64,000 bases of DNA from Fratercula arctica. Lineage: Eukaryota; Chordata; Aves; Charadriiformes; Alcidae. Where the stretch lies: contig CANTUZ010000001.1 in the NCBI GenBank assembly GCA_947846985.1, positions 69,581,521-69,645,520 of the forward strand. Direction: 5' to 3'. The translations under genes and the position numbers were made by a program. A model generated the notes under the pieces. The model was given only the letters and a program-made list of their open reading frames with translations. It was not told the origin of the DNA and made no database searches. Position 1 is the first letter of the stretch. Each line of letters opens with the position of its first letter. Positions 46,557 through 57,540 of the stretch are shown in pieces.

Positions 46557-47579
46557 ACATTTGAAAACTTCTGTTTTCAAGGAGAGGGAAGGAAGGGACA
46601 GCTGGAATACAAAGATGGGGAGAGGGCAGGAAGCTGTGGATGGGCACGTAGGCTCTTGAAGGCGGTAGCTGATCACAGCAGAGGGCACACCGTTTGTGAA
46701 ATAACCATGCCATCTATTATTATAATTATACTCAGAATTTCTAATGTTGAAAACCCCATACAGATAAACAAACAAACAATCTCATCATGAGGAGCCGCAG
46801 ACACCCAGCTCTCCCAGCCAAATCAGAGGGAGCGGATTTGCATATCTAAGCAACAGCTGAGTACTCCAGAGCCAGTATTGTACCCTATTTCCAAAAGCCA
46901 CTTGGTCAGAACCACCACAGCTCCCCTTCTGAAGTCACCTAACAGCTCTGGACTTGGCTGGGGAATTACTGAGCGTAGGTCAAAGTCACTCTCCCCATCC
47001 TCTTCACAAAGCGACCTGAGCTGGGGAAATTATGGGGGTGGAGGAAGGGAACACATCTGTCCTAATTTAGGGTATCTAACTGCTAGTTTCAGCTAGTCAC
47101 CTTTTGATCAGGGTCTAAGACAGGTCAGATGAGTCACCTGGAAGCGCCTAGTCCTCTCTCAACCATAGATGCAACCAAGTCTGAGTAAATAGGTAAGCCT
47201 TAAACGTTAATTGCAGGTGTCTGAAATTCAAAAGTGAGGAGGCTCTCTGCATAAGGTGCCAAAATTACACCACCATATCTAGCAAAACGAAAATGGAAAG
47301 CAGTCAAAGACAGACAGGGAGAGGGAAATAACTCATTGGCTCTTCATAGGATGAAAAGGCATACAAAGACACCAGGCAGATATGATTTTTTTTTTTTTTG
47401 CCAACATTCATTATTTTTCCACCTTTCTTTCTGCCCTAAGTGCAAACACATTGGAAAATTGCCAAATTTCATTGTAGCTTCCATAAACATTGTACCTCTA
47501 TATTCAGCTATGTTTCAGTGGGTCAACACTCTTTATCCATTACCCCCACTAAGGCCAGTGCATATTACAAAAATAGCCA
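46557..47579. other. Unique non-coding sequence
   Basis: No gene is recognised. The octamer ATTTGCAT occurs at 46836-46843 inside GGATTTGCATATC, a possible POU-factor site, but it is isolated. A T12 run lies near 47389. Frames are short and unremarkable. Confidence 0.5.
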
Positions 47580-48460
47580 GATTTAAATAAGCATGGTTGT
47601 GTAATATTACGCAGTAAAGTTCCAATATAACCTGGTTTAGTCTTGCTAGCCCGGATAGAAAAGACAGGATATAATTACATTAAGAAACCTCTTCTTTAAC
47701 CCTGATAGAGACCTAAAGAAGATAAGCCTTGTCAACATTTGGGCTTTCTGTTCTGGCTTTCTGTTTTGCTTCTACCGTCAGTTTAAGACAGAAATGTGTA
47801 TTGCAGCACTTAAGCCAACCCATAATTCATGGCAGCAACCAGAGCTGATTAGTCCTGTTGTATAATCAGGTCTCCTTGATACATCAGGGGACTGCTGTTC
47901 ATGCAGGAGGAACTTACTGTGCCACTTTCACCGCAAGCTGTATTAGAGAGGATCCTTTTTTGCCTTTTATCGAGCCTTGCATAAAGCTACTGATTGATAT
48001 AGGAAATAAAAATGAATACACGTACACATATGTCTAAGCGACAGCTGTCACAGCTCCATACGTTGAGGGGAAGGCATCGAATTAGCAGTCCTGATTTTAA
48101 AGAAGCTAGCAGCCTGCCAGAGCAGCTAGCGTTATCTCTTTAGTATGTTAACATGCATGATTTATATTACTCTGATGTGCCGTACACACACGGTTCTCTC
48201 ATACGCTGAAAAATTGATGGTAACGACACAGAGGAGACCAAGCAACAACATGGCGGTGAGAGCTCTTAGTCCGAAGTTGCGTGAAACGCTTGAATAGGAA
48301 TATTCCACACATGGCTTTAATTCAACCTCTTTGCATTACGTCCACCTTTCTATTCTTTTTGACTTCCATTTGTCGTCTTACCTTTTGTGGAGAGATAAAG
48401 TTTGAGCCAAAATTAGCACTTCACGTGATTTCACTGTTCAAACCCTGGTGAAGATTTTTC
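47580..48460. promoter_or_regulatory. Candidate cluster of conserved non-coding elements
   Basis: The sequence is non-repetitive and contains almost no frames of note. It is rich in regulatory-looking words: TTGTGTAATATTACGCAG near 47596 (C/EBP-like), GTTAACATGCATGATTTA near 48147, CAACATGGCGG at 48246-48256 (close to the YY1 consensus), the palindrome GGAATATTCC near 48298, and TCACGTGA near 48422. Such density without coding frames is typical of distal enhancers. This is inference from words alone; single words occur by chance. Confidence 0.25.
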
Positions 48461-51400
48461 TCAACATTTCCAGCAAGGAGAACAGCAGCTAAAAGCACAG
48501 CATAAGCAACAAGACCTTTCCAGCAAACTTTTATTTGCTTTTTGCTACTTTCTAGCCCGCGTGAATATTTCCCTTCCAAACTTAGAGAGAAACAGTTTCG
48601 AGCCCAATTTGCTGTACTTTTGTAGAAGGAATGCTCACCAGGGATAACTGCTTTCTAAAGATAGAGCAAGCAACTAAAGTGTGCAGCAACCAAACATCAC
48701 CCTGCTGAAAAACCCCTCTCTGTGCGTTGCAGTACTTCGATATTGTCACATGAATGACTTTGGGCCTGATCTTTTAAGTACACACAAGTGCCAGCAAACC
48801 CTTCTCTGTCCCAATCCTTGACCTTTCTGAACCAAACGTCCAAGCACAAAGTCATGGTCCAGCAGCAGCTGAAGGTCACTCTGGTTTAGTGCTTTGCCCA
48901 GTACAGCAAAACTTGAGAATAGCTGAAATAAAAAGAGTGACAATAACCTGAAACAATTTTTGGTCCTCATTCAGTCCATATTTCTGGCTTCATGATTTGG
49001 GGTAAACAACAGCTAACACAGTTTTCTGCTCCCAACCCATCACCAACAAAATCTAAGACAGGGCGAGCACCAGCCTCCTTAGGAAAACAGTTACAAAGCC
49101 TTCTCCCAGTTTAGCATTTTTAATTTCTGTTTAGCTTGATTAGATTTGTGATTTGGGAGTGGAAAGAATACAAGATGAAAAGGCAAACACTGGGCTCCAG
49201 GTCAGGATTAACCCCAATGGCAGCATGGCAATGTAAAGGAGTTAATTTCCGAAACAGCAATCTCCCTTGGCGCAGGCAGTTTAAAGTCACTGCCTGCCAC
49301 TTCTGTTTTCTCATCATCAAGGAAAACAAGAAACAAAGCAACACTTCATCACAGGGAAAGCAGAGAAACATTATTAATAGTTACCACAGTGTTCCTGGAT
49401 TTTTCCTCTAGTCTGTGAAAGGAAATGGTTTGTCCTTAGCTGATAGTCAAGAGATGGTTTAGGACTTACAAACCACTGGGGACGTACAGGCCTGATAAAG
49501 GAGGGAGCTCTCTGTTCCCATCGAGCACAGTATCTACAGAAATATTCTACTCCCTCTGTTCCTCAGTCCCTCGCTGAGGGTAGAACTGGTACCTACCAGC
49601 AGCAGCTCCCCTGCTCAGCCTCCCCTCTCGCCCCTCGGCAGTGCCAAGACACTCTTTCGTCCTGAAAGTACACTGTCAGGAGGGGGCTGAGGTGAGTACT
49701 AGCATCCCCATCTCCCCTCTTCCAGGTGTAAGAGCTACCATTAACCAACCCTTCATCCTCTCTTCCACCCCAACAGTATTTCAGTATTCTCAGATGTGCA
49801 GGTTTGGCATTTCTTACAAAACACCGTATGTGATGACGTATCACACAAATGCATCATACCATCTCCTTCCCAAACCAATGAAACATTTGTTCATGCAGAG
49901 TATTAAAATTTCAGTGAGAGAGAGGGATTGATTCTACCGAGACTTTCCTATAGCATAGCAGCTGGAGTAACCTTCAGGGGGTAGGAGACCAGGGATCACA
50001 TCCCAGAGGAAGGGCTTACATGCCAATTCCCAGCTAGCCAAGTGCTCTTGCTCATGCACTAAAGAAGCACCACCAGCATCCCCTCGGTTTTGTGAGCACT
50101 CTCATCGCTGCTTTCAGGGCTGCAGAGTCCTCACACAAAGAGTGATTTTCTGTTGCCCAAAGGCAAGTCTTAAAGTCCAGTTACAACCCTGTTACATGCA
50201 GTTCTCACCAGTATTTTACTTGCCAGCATACACGGCTCTCCCATCAGCAGGCTGTTTTTGTCAGACCCACCTTTAAGGCACCTGCTCCCCCAGAGCCTCG
50301 TGGGGGATGCACAGCTTCTGATGATGGTTTCACACCATAGCAAGGCACTGCCCGCAACTTTGCCTGGAGTCCACTTAGGGTAGAACCCAAAACCAGAGCA
50401 GATATTATGAACATAACATTAGGAAAAGGGTGGGGAAAAAATTATGAGGGCTTATGCTGCCCAACCACCCCTCCCTCAAAAACATATCTTGCTTTCTATG
50501 GCATAATTAGTAGAAAATCACCACCTGCCCTATCATTAGAGGGACTTCTCTGCTGCTACCAACCCAGCCTGGCATGGGGTCAAGCAGGGAACCCATTCAT
50601 GGGACATCAAACCATATTTCACTCCATTTGCCTCATAACTGGAAATTCCACACGGACTTCCCAGTTTATCAGATCACTGGCTACCGTGCTTTCCATGCCC
50701 ACAGTAAAGCCAACACACGCAGAGAGAGGTGGACTCCAATGAGCAAGAACCACCAACATCCTACTTTCCAGTTCCCCTTTTTCAATCAGCGTGCTTTCCA
50801 GCCCCACTCCCAGTGACGGTAGCCCTCTTCAGAGTAGAAGAAATCCCCTGGACCAGCAGAAGAAACCACCAGGCAGCACATCTTGCAGCCTGGGCCCAGG
50901 AAGTCCAGAGGACTTTGTCGGAAGGGCATGTGGTGCAGCAAGTCCTATAAATTCAGACTCAGAGCCTGCAGAGGCCCAGCTGTGACCTTAAAACTGGATT
51001 TTGCGAGTAATTCAACCTTGACCACTTGCACACTCATATGTGGGCTTGGCACAGCGTGTTCAAAGCGGTTACCGGATGACTATTATCAAGGTGAAACTGG
51101 CACCACTAAACGCTGCCTATAAGCAAGGGCAACAATCAGCTTGTACAGGTATCTTTTATCATGGCTCTTACAGGTGAAAGTTAAATGTGCCAATCACACT
51201 TCCAGGCACCAAAGCACAAAGAAAGAGAAGATCTGCAAAGACCACCTCAAAAAAACAGTTCGTATTGATTATGTATCTGCATTAATATAAAGAAAAAAAA
51301 CAAAAACCTTTTCTCCCCCAGGCACAAGTCAAACATTGTGCAAACAGCTGGACATTGCATTTTAAAAGTGTATTAGGCAAGCGTCGCTATATTGACAGGG

Positions 51401-53247
51401 CCTCCGCGGAAGGATGCTCTGCTTGTTAGGGGTTTCCCTACGAGGTTGGGTTGACATTGCCTTCTCAGAGGAAAGGAGAGCTTGCTTAAGCAATTTGCTT
51501 AATGCTGAGTCTATTTTAAGAGCAGTGACCCAGATCTTCGTTTTGTCAGCAGATGACTGACTTGTATAACAGAGATGAACTGACAAGGAGTTAAACCGTC
51601 GTTGGGCAACGCCAAGGTGCGGACGAGCATGGGCAGACGCAGGTGATGGAGGAAGATGGCACCACCGGGCCCTCCCACCTGAGCTTACGCTTTCAAACCT
51701 GTGGTCAGCCAGAGGGTCATCTCTGGCTAACATAAGGCCTGACGCAGATATAGCCTAATCAGCTATGTGACCGTGCCCCACGATTCCTGCCCACGCTGGG
51801 AGCACCTGTATCACGGTTATCCATAGTAGCAGAGTCCTCTTAAAACACATCTGGTCTCAGAGTAAGGAGCGAGACGAGCCAGAGCCCTTCAGTAGGAGTT
51901 TCACCAGTGTTTTGCACGCAGCAAACACGTCCTTTACCCAATCGTCTGTAACCTCCCTGATGTCTCCTGAGAAATGAGGATCTGCCTGATACCTGTCCCT
52001 GCCCCAGGCAGGAGGTCAGCTGCAGCTGAGGGGCATGAATCACTCCATCCGAACTCACTGTCAGAAAGAGCTGCAGAGACTTGAGGAGACATTCAGCCTT
52101 GACAAGCATCCTTAGACACTCGTCTGATCTTAAGCATGCTTTTTATTACTGGTGATTAACGCGCAACAGAGCGCTTGGCAAATCCGGAGGGGAGAGACTT
52201 CACGGAGGCCCTGAGGCTGAGGGAAAAGGAGGGCTGGTAGCAGGCGGCTGGAGAAGACCAAGCTACTCAGGTGGCTTGCATTGTATTTTTTGTCTGGGAA
52301 GGTCTTCTGTTTTAGCTGTCTCCAGCATTTCTTAAATACCTACAACCTTATGGAAAACAGACTGAAGAAAGATTAATTTCCCGAGTATCGAATATTCTGA
52401 AGAACGGAGAACACAAAATTCAAGAGCCCAAGAAGACACCATTAGGGGAGGGGAAAAAAAAAATAAAATCACACAAAAATCTCCAGAAAGGGTCTCTCAC
52501 GAGACAAACAACTGTGGACCTGGTCAAAATAAGGAGAAATGGAAAAAGACTGTCAGCTTAACCACCAGCTTGCACCCCTCGCCGAGTAAAAGTATTTTTA
52601 GCAGCCTACTTTGCATGGGAATGTGTTGATTCCTCACAAAAAACTATCATAGTTGCTCACATGGGATCAGTGCTTTTCCCTTCAAAATTTGTGTTCTGGT
52701 TAGGAAAAATAGCCGCGCTGTGAATAAGCAAACCACTGGGGTGGATTTATTTAATTTATTTTTTTTTTTCACCCTCTGCAGTCCAGAGTCTGCCAGCCTA
52801 AAGCACGTGAGCGATAAAGTAGCAGCAAGAATAGACTGTCTGAAACAGCTACAAGCAACTGCCTACGGCTGGGGGTTTTTTTTCCCCATGACCTCCCTCT
52901 CCATTTGGTGTTTTGGGGACAGCACCACACTGCCCGGCATAAACCACACCAGGAGATAATGCGGGTGCATCTGATTAGCAGAAATCGCCTGTGTCGGAGG
53001 CTCCCTGGAAAGACAAAATTTATCCAAACGCTGGAAATGCAAAGCGGGGAGCAGGTGAAAGGTCCGACCTTTGCTCAGCCAGGAGCTGGTGGGGGGAGAC
53101 AGCAAACAGGCATGGCCACGGCAGCCGGTGGCAACTACATCCTCATGGCCCGCAGACGGGCAAATATCCTCCAAATATAACTCAACAGAAGGGGAAGCCT
53201 GCTTTAAATACACAGGGAGAATCAGCCTCTCTCCAGAACGCCTCCCT
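48461..53247. other. Unique non-coding sequence
   Basis: No gene is recognised. The region holds scattered frames up to 123 codons (51362-51733 on -), with no domain signature. A stretch at about 48735-48790 contains GGGCCTGATCTTTTAAG, similar in style to a word at 58637-58665, and may be an old dispersed repeat. A10 and T12 runs occur near 52458 and 52757. Confidence 0.5.
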
Positions 53248-53261
53248 CCCCCCCCCCCCCC
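53248..53261 (+). repeat. C14 mononucleotide run
   Basis: Fourteen C follow CCTCCCT and precede AAATCCC. It is a simple repeat with possible i-motif or quadruplex (on the - strand) character. Confidence 0.9.
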
Positions 53262-53694
53262 AAATCCCTAAATATTTTCTGGCTAAAATAAAATAATAAA
53301 ATATCTTAAAGAAAACAGAAGGGCAAAATGCCCTTCTATCACTCCTCCCTCCCCACCCCACCATCCCTGGATGCTAACAGCACTATTGCAAATTGCTGCC
53401 AGCATCAGAGAAAGAAAGGGGTCATTAGAAGCAAATACACATGCTTGCACTTTTAATAATAGAATTCTAATAAAGTATAGGAAGTAGCAATAAAACCAAC
53501 CTCATGCTAACACAATAAAGTTAATCAAATATTTCTGAAGCAACAAACTTCAGGACCAGCGCTTTCTGGACCTCCCCAGAGCTGGAAACGCAGCCTTATA
53601 GCCAGCTCCGCTGGGATCGCTCTGCCCATCACCAGGACGCGACTACGGCCGATGATACCCAAAAGTGCTCATTCCACGATGAAACAGGATCATC
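53262..53694. other. Unique AT-rich non-coding sequence
   Basis: No gene is recognised. The part at 53440-53545 is rich in TAAT and ATAA words (TTTTAATAATAGAATTC, AAAGTTAATCAAATATTTC) and could be a regulatory element. Confidence 0.4.
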
Positions 53695-53741
53695 GGGGGG
53701 GGGGGGGGGGGGGGGGGAGGCGGGGGGGCGGAGGGGGAGGG
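53695..53741 (+). repeat. G23 run followed by a G-rich tract
   Basis: Twenty-three consecutive G (53695-53717) are followed by GG, G7, GG, G5 and GGG groups separated by single A or C. This is the strongest G-quadruplex-forming stretch in the window. Any frame reading through it gives poly-glycine and should be ignored. Confidence 0.95.
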
Positions 53742-54459
53742 CAGAAGAAAGGGAAGGTGAAGAAAAACGTCAGAATCCTGCAGGCTCAAAAAAAATCAAA
53801 AGTAATTAAAACCACGCAGAATTCAAGTCTACTACAGACTTATCAAATATTTAATAGCGAAAACCCTTAAGCGTGCCGCTGTCAACTGAGCTTGAGAGAA
53901 ATGTGCTCCTTTCCTACCATACGGCTTAATCTGTTCCCAGGATGCTTTTCTTTACCCAGTAATTTCAGTTTAAACAGAAATGAACTGTGGATGTATATTT
54001 TAGCTAAACGACCGCCTTTCTTTAAACAGACCCCAGGTAAAAGGGGCATTAACCTCCTCTTCCACCGCCTGGTTCAGCGCTGCTTATCAGTGAGATGAAG
54101 GAGTATCTTTTCAAAGCGCGCCCTTTAATCCTTCTGGTGCCTAAATATGAAGCTCCAGCAGATCAATATGTCCTGTCCCCCCTGTGTCCTGTCCCCCCGG
54201 CTCTAATCTTCAGTCAACCCCGGCAGGGAGAGCATGAAACACAGCAGGTTAAACTCAGCAGAGCAGGACAAACAGGATCTGTGTCTGAGGGCAAGAGCGT
54301 CTCTCTCCTGAGTTTGTTCTAGCAATCCAAACACTTCAAGGGGTCAAGTTGGAAAAATCTGCTCTAATTTAAACTCTTCCAAAGAACATAACCCGCTTCC
54401 AGCAATTCCTGCATGGGACGGGTCCAGATTAGTGGAGGGAAGTGAGCGATTCCCAAGTA

Positions 54460-54560
54460 CTCAGGCACCTATATTGTTATTGAATTTGCCATATAGGAGC
54501 AATTAACACCGATTAAAGCCTTTTGCCTACCTAATGCATTACAGAGGTCAGCAGCAATTC
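54460..54560. promoter_or_regulatory. Candidate conserved non-coding element
   Basis: A compact AT-rich block contains ATTGTTAT at 54473-54480 (SOX-like), AGCAATTAACACC near 54498 and CGATTAAAGCC near 54510 (homeodomain-like), followed by CTAATGCATTAC. No frame crosses it. It is a weak call from word content. Confidence 0.25.
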
Positions 54561-56000
54561 CTCTAAGAAACAGATCTGCCCATTTGCCCAGGCTACCTGC
54601 TATTTTTCGTCCAGTTAAATCTTCAAGAAACACACAGTCCTAAAGTAACCATATAGCAGCCTACACCTTCCCTTACTGCCTTTTCTAGTACCATACACAC
54701 CACATCCGAACGGTTTTCCCCTGAAATCGGCGAAGCGCCTCAGCAAATGAATCTCTGTCCAGATGGTGGTCTCAACAGCAACTCCTCTAAGTACCTCCTA
54801 ATACCTAAAAAACAGACTTGGCTCAATCCTTCCACAACTGTCACCTCCTTGCAGATCAAGGGAGTGGCGGGGGGAGGAGGGAATCTTCAACAGCTCGAGC
54901 GATAGATGTGATCGTGGTTTTCCTGGGAAAAAGGCTGTATGAGTACATAAAAAACTGCAGATATTGAGTGGGAGACTTTTTAATCTTTATAATTTCTTGC
55001 CTGCCGCTATCAGAGGGACCGCTGCATTGTTATCCAGCACCTCAAAGACTGAATAACGATACAGCGGCAACCAGCGTGCATAATGCTGGAGAGGAGATGT
55101 ACATCGGCTTCTTCTTCATCCCCCGCTGCTTGCAGTATGGCACAAGGCCACAGACACCCTTACGCATGCCTCAATTCATCCACAAAGTGAGAAAAATCTG
55201 AATTGGTAACTAATTTTACTTCACCTGGTAAACCTGGCAGGCTGGGAAACTGTGAGTATAACAAGCCTGGTGTGTCCCGCAACTTTCCCGCCCACTCCGC
55301 TCCCAGGGAGGGCAGGAAAAGCAGTTCCTGGGCAGCAGGGTCCAAATCAAAGCAGGGGGGCAGGCAGCTCCCAAGGGGAGAGCGTTGCTCCTGCGCGGGG
55401 AGCGGATGACCCCGGCCACATTCAGGGAGGAGAAGCCGCAACCAGCAAGGAAAACAGTGACTAAGCTCCCGGCTCAAAGGGCAGTCACTCCACATTTAAA
55501 GCTTCCCCCACCAAACGTTATTATCATCCCGACAAATTAAATGAGCCATTTCTTAAGGCCGTGATGCCCACACAGTCTCAGGGGGACGATCGCCCGGGCT
55601 AACCCGCAGAACCAGAGACGGGATGCGGTGACGGTCCATGTGGAAGCTGCAAGCCAACAAGCTGAAGTCAGACCCACAGGGACAACCTGCTCTCCTCCCT
55701 CCATTCCCCCACTCCCTCTCTACCAGTTGCCTAACACTTACAGTCTTACACGCTGCCATTCGGCGTTTACAGAGCCGCTAAGCACCTCCTTATACCTAAA
55801 GGACTGGGAAACAAAATTCGTGTATACTAAATGTCCTAATGTCACTAAAGTGAATGGCACTGAGCATCTGAAAGTCGCATCAAATTTTGAAAAGCAGCAG
55901 TCGAAGAGGGGTGGCAGAGAGCAATGGTGCTCTCCCGGATGGCAGCGCTGGTAAAATACGTTGCAGGAGGAGAAAATTTTAGAAAAGGTTGTTAAAAATT

Positions 56001-56042
56001 AGTTGCATTAAAATTTAAACCAGTTGTATTGAAATTTAAACC
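56001..56042 (+). repeat. 21-bp tandem duplication
   Basis: AGTTGCATTAAAATTTAAAC plus C is followed at once by the same unit with two changes (19 of 21 identical). It is a local duplication, probably by slippage. Confidence 0.92.
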
Positions 56043-57381
56043 AGTCCTTCTCCTTTTACCTTTCTGACAGAATGTCTTTTTTACCTGCCACACCCAACCT
56101 CAAAATAAGTATCAGCTAAAACTACAGTTTATCCAGCTCAATACCTCATTTTTCTCTCCTGAATACAATTAACAGCCACCTCCAGTTTAGAAAGAAATTC
56201 CTTAAACTAACAGCTGCATCAGAATCATCACCAAAATGCCTTGGGAGCTTTTGCTTAAACCCACACTTTGAAAAGTCATGACGGAGTTCATTTTCATAAG
56301 TCTGAAGAGAGAAGAAAGTAAAGCGTTTTGCTAAAATTTCTTCTGCATATGTGTAAGAAAGCTCCCCTCTGGAAACGCATTTTGCAAAATCATGCAGAGA
56401 AATAGCACGAAGCCATTCTCTTTGTAAAAGATAAAGCTGATTTGCAGAGGCTGGGTTTGAGGCTTAAAGGGGCAATTCAGAGATAAGAAGGCACTTTAAT
56501 TTTGTTTTTACGTGAAGAGTTTCCCAGAACTCTGTAAGATACCGGTCCTAAACGTTTATCCACAAATTGGTTAAAGGCTTTGCTTTGTTTCCACTCTGCA
56601 ACAACACTTGCACCAAGTTGCTTTGTAAGAAAACCCAGTCCCAAACAACAACAGAAAAAAAAAAACCAACAAAGTCTAGTTGGTAACTCGGTAGAAGGCT
56701 GTACGTCAGCAATGGATGCACACAGTGCAGAACTGAATCAGCTACAGCTGGGCTGCACCTGGATTTAAAAAAAAGCCAGAAAACGATAGCAAGCCTTGGA
56801 GTCAACGAGAGATGCACGCTTTGCTCGGGAGGATGAGCTGAGACCCAGGGCTTCGTCCAGCACCAACCACAAGGAGCTGCAATCCCTTTTTTAAAAAAAT
56901 TTGCAGCAGTCCCCCCGATGGTTTGCCAGGGTTTCTTCCTGCACTTTCTGGGAAGGACGGCGATGCCCATCCTGGGAGACCCACACCATCGTGCCTCTCC
57001 CCTCTCCGGCCACCCTTTCGCCCTTCCCACGCCAAACAAGCTGGTTGTGCCCCATTTCTTCCCTCCTCCCCCTAAAGGGAGAAACAAAGGGCAGCAGTCT
57101 CTAGGCTCGAGACCGAGGGAACTGGAGCTTGGTTTATTACATGCTCAATGGAGCACTGAATTACTGGTGGCTATTGCCTAGTTTAACTGCTTTCCTTAAA
57201 AGAGAAACATGAGCAAACAAGCATGTGTCATGAAAAAGCCCCTATTCAGACAGGAGCTGACAAGAGAAAAAGCATCCAGGGTTTACGACCGTTTATTAGC
57301 AGTTTTGCATTCAGGCACCGGCTGAGGTTGCAGCAAAGACTAATGCAAAGAAATCCCCACCTTGCCCACCACCTCCTCAGG

Positions 57382-57540
57382 GGGCTCGTCTAGGCCTGGA
57401 TTTACCGCCCGAGGTTAGCACCCACTAAGTACCCCAGGCTTTAACTAGACGGACTCAGCATGTGTCAAGGGCAGCGTCGTGCCTTGTCTAGACAGAGACT
57501 TTCAATGCGCTTTAGTTAGCGCAGACAAATCTCACACCTT
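57382..57540. mobile_element. Possible DNA-transposon relic with repeated GTCTAG ends
   Basis: GGGCTCGTCTAGGCC near 57383 and GCCTTGTCTAGACAGAG at 57481-57497 resemble each other and the GGGCTTGTCTACA end of the element at 37705. Each leads into a GTTAGC block (near 57414 and 57515). An inverted CTAGACGGAC lies at 57445-57454. The arrangement suggests one or two badly decayed copies of a related palindromic element, but the boundaries and family are uncertain and chance similarity is possible. Confidence 0.3.

Larger units (their letters stand above)
53742..57381. other. Unique non-coding sequence with short duplications
   Basis: No gene is recognised. A TGTCCTGTCCCCCC word is duplicated at 54169-54182 and 54185-54198. 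The stretch 54460-54560 looks like a conserved element. A 21-bp tandem pair lies at 56001-56042. Frames of up to 179 codons on the - strand (56548-57087) have no recognisable domain and conflict with frames on the + strand. Confidence 0.5.

Noticed and set aside
703..46843. Perfect octamer words (ATGCAAAT/ATTTGCAT) at 703-710, 28582-28589, 36853-36860 and 46836-46843
   Set aside because: Four matches in 64 kb on two strands are close to chance expectation for AT-leaning DNA, so they are not evidence of POU regulation.
53652..53870. Glycine-rich 72-codon frame
   Set aside because: It is generated by the G23 run and G-rich tract.
56548..57087. 179-codon frame on the - strand
   Set aside because: Composition looks random, no domain, and three + strand frames overlap it. 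A frame of this length is plausible by chance in 64 kb.
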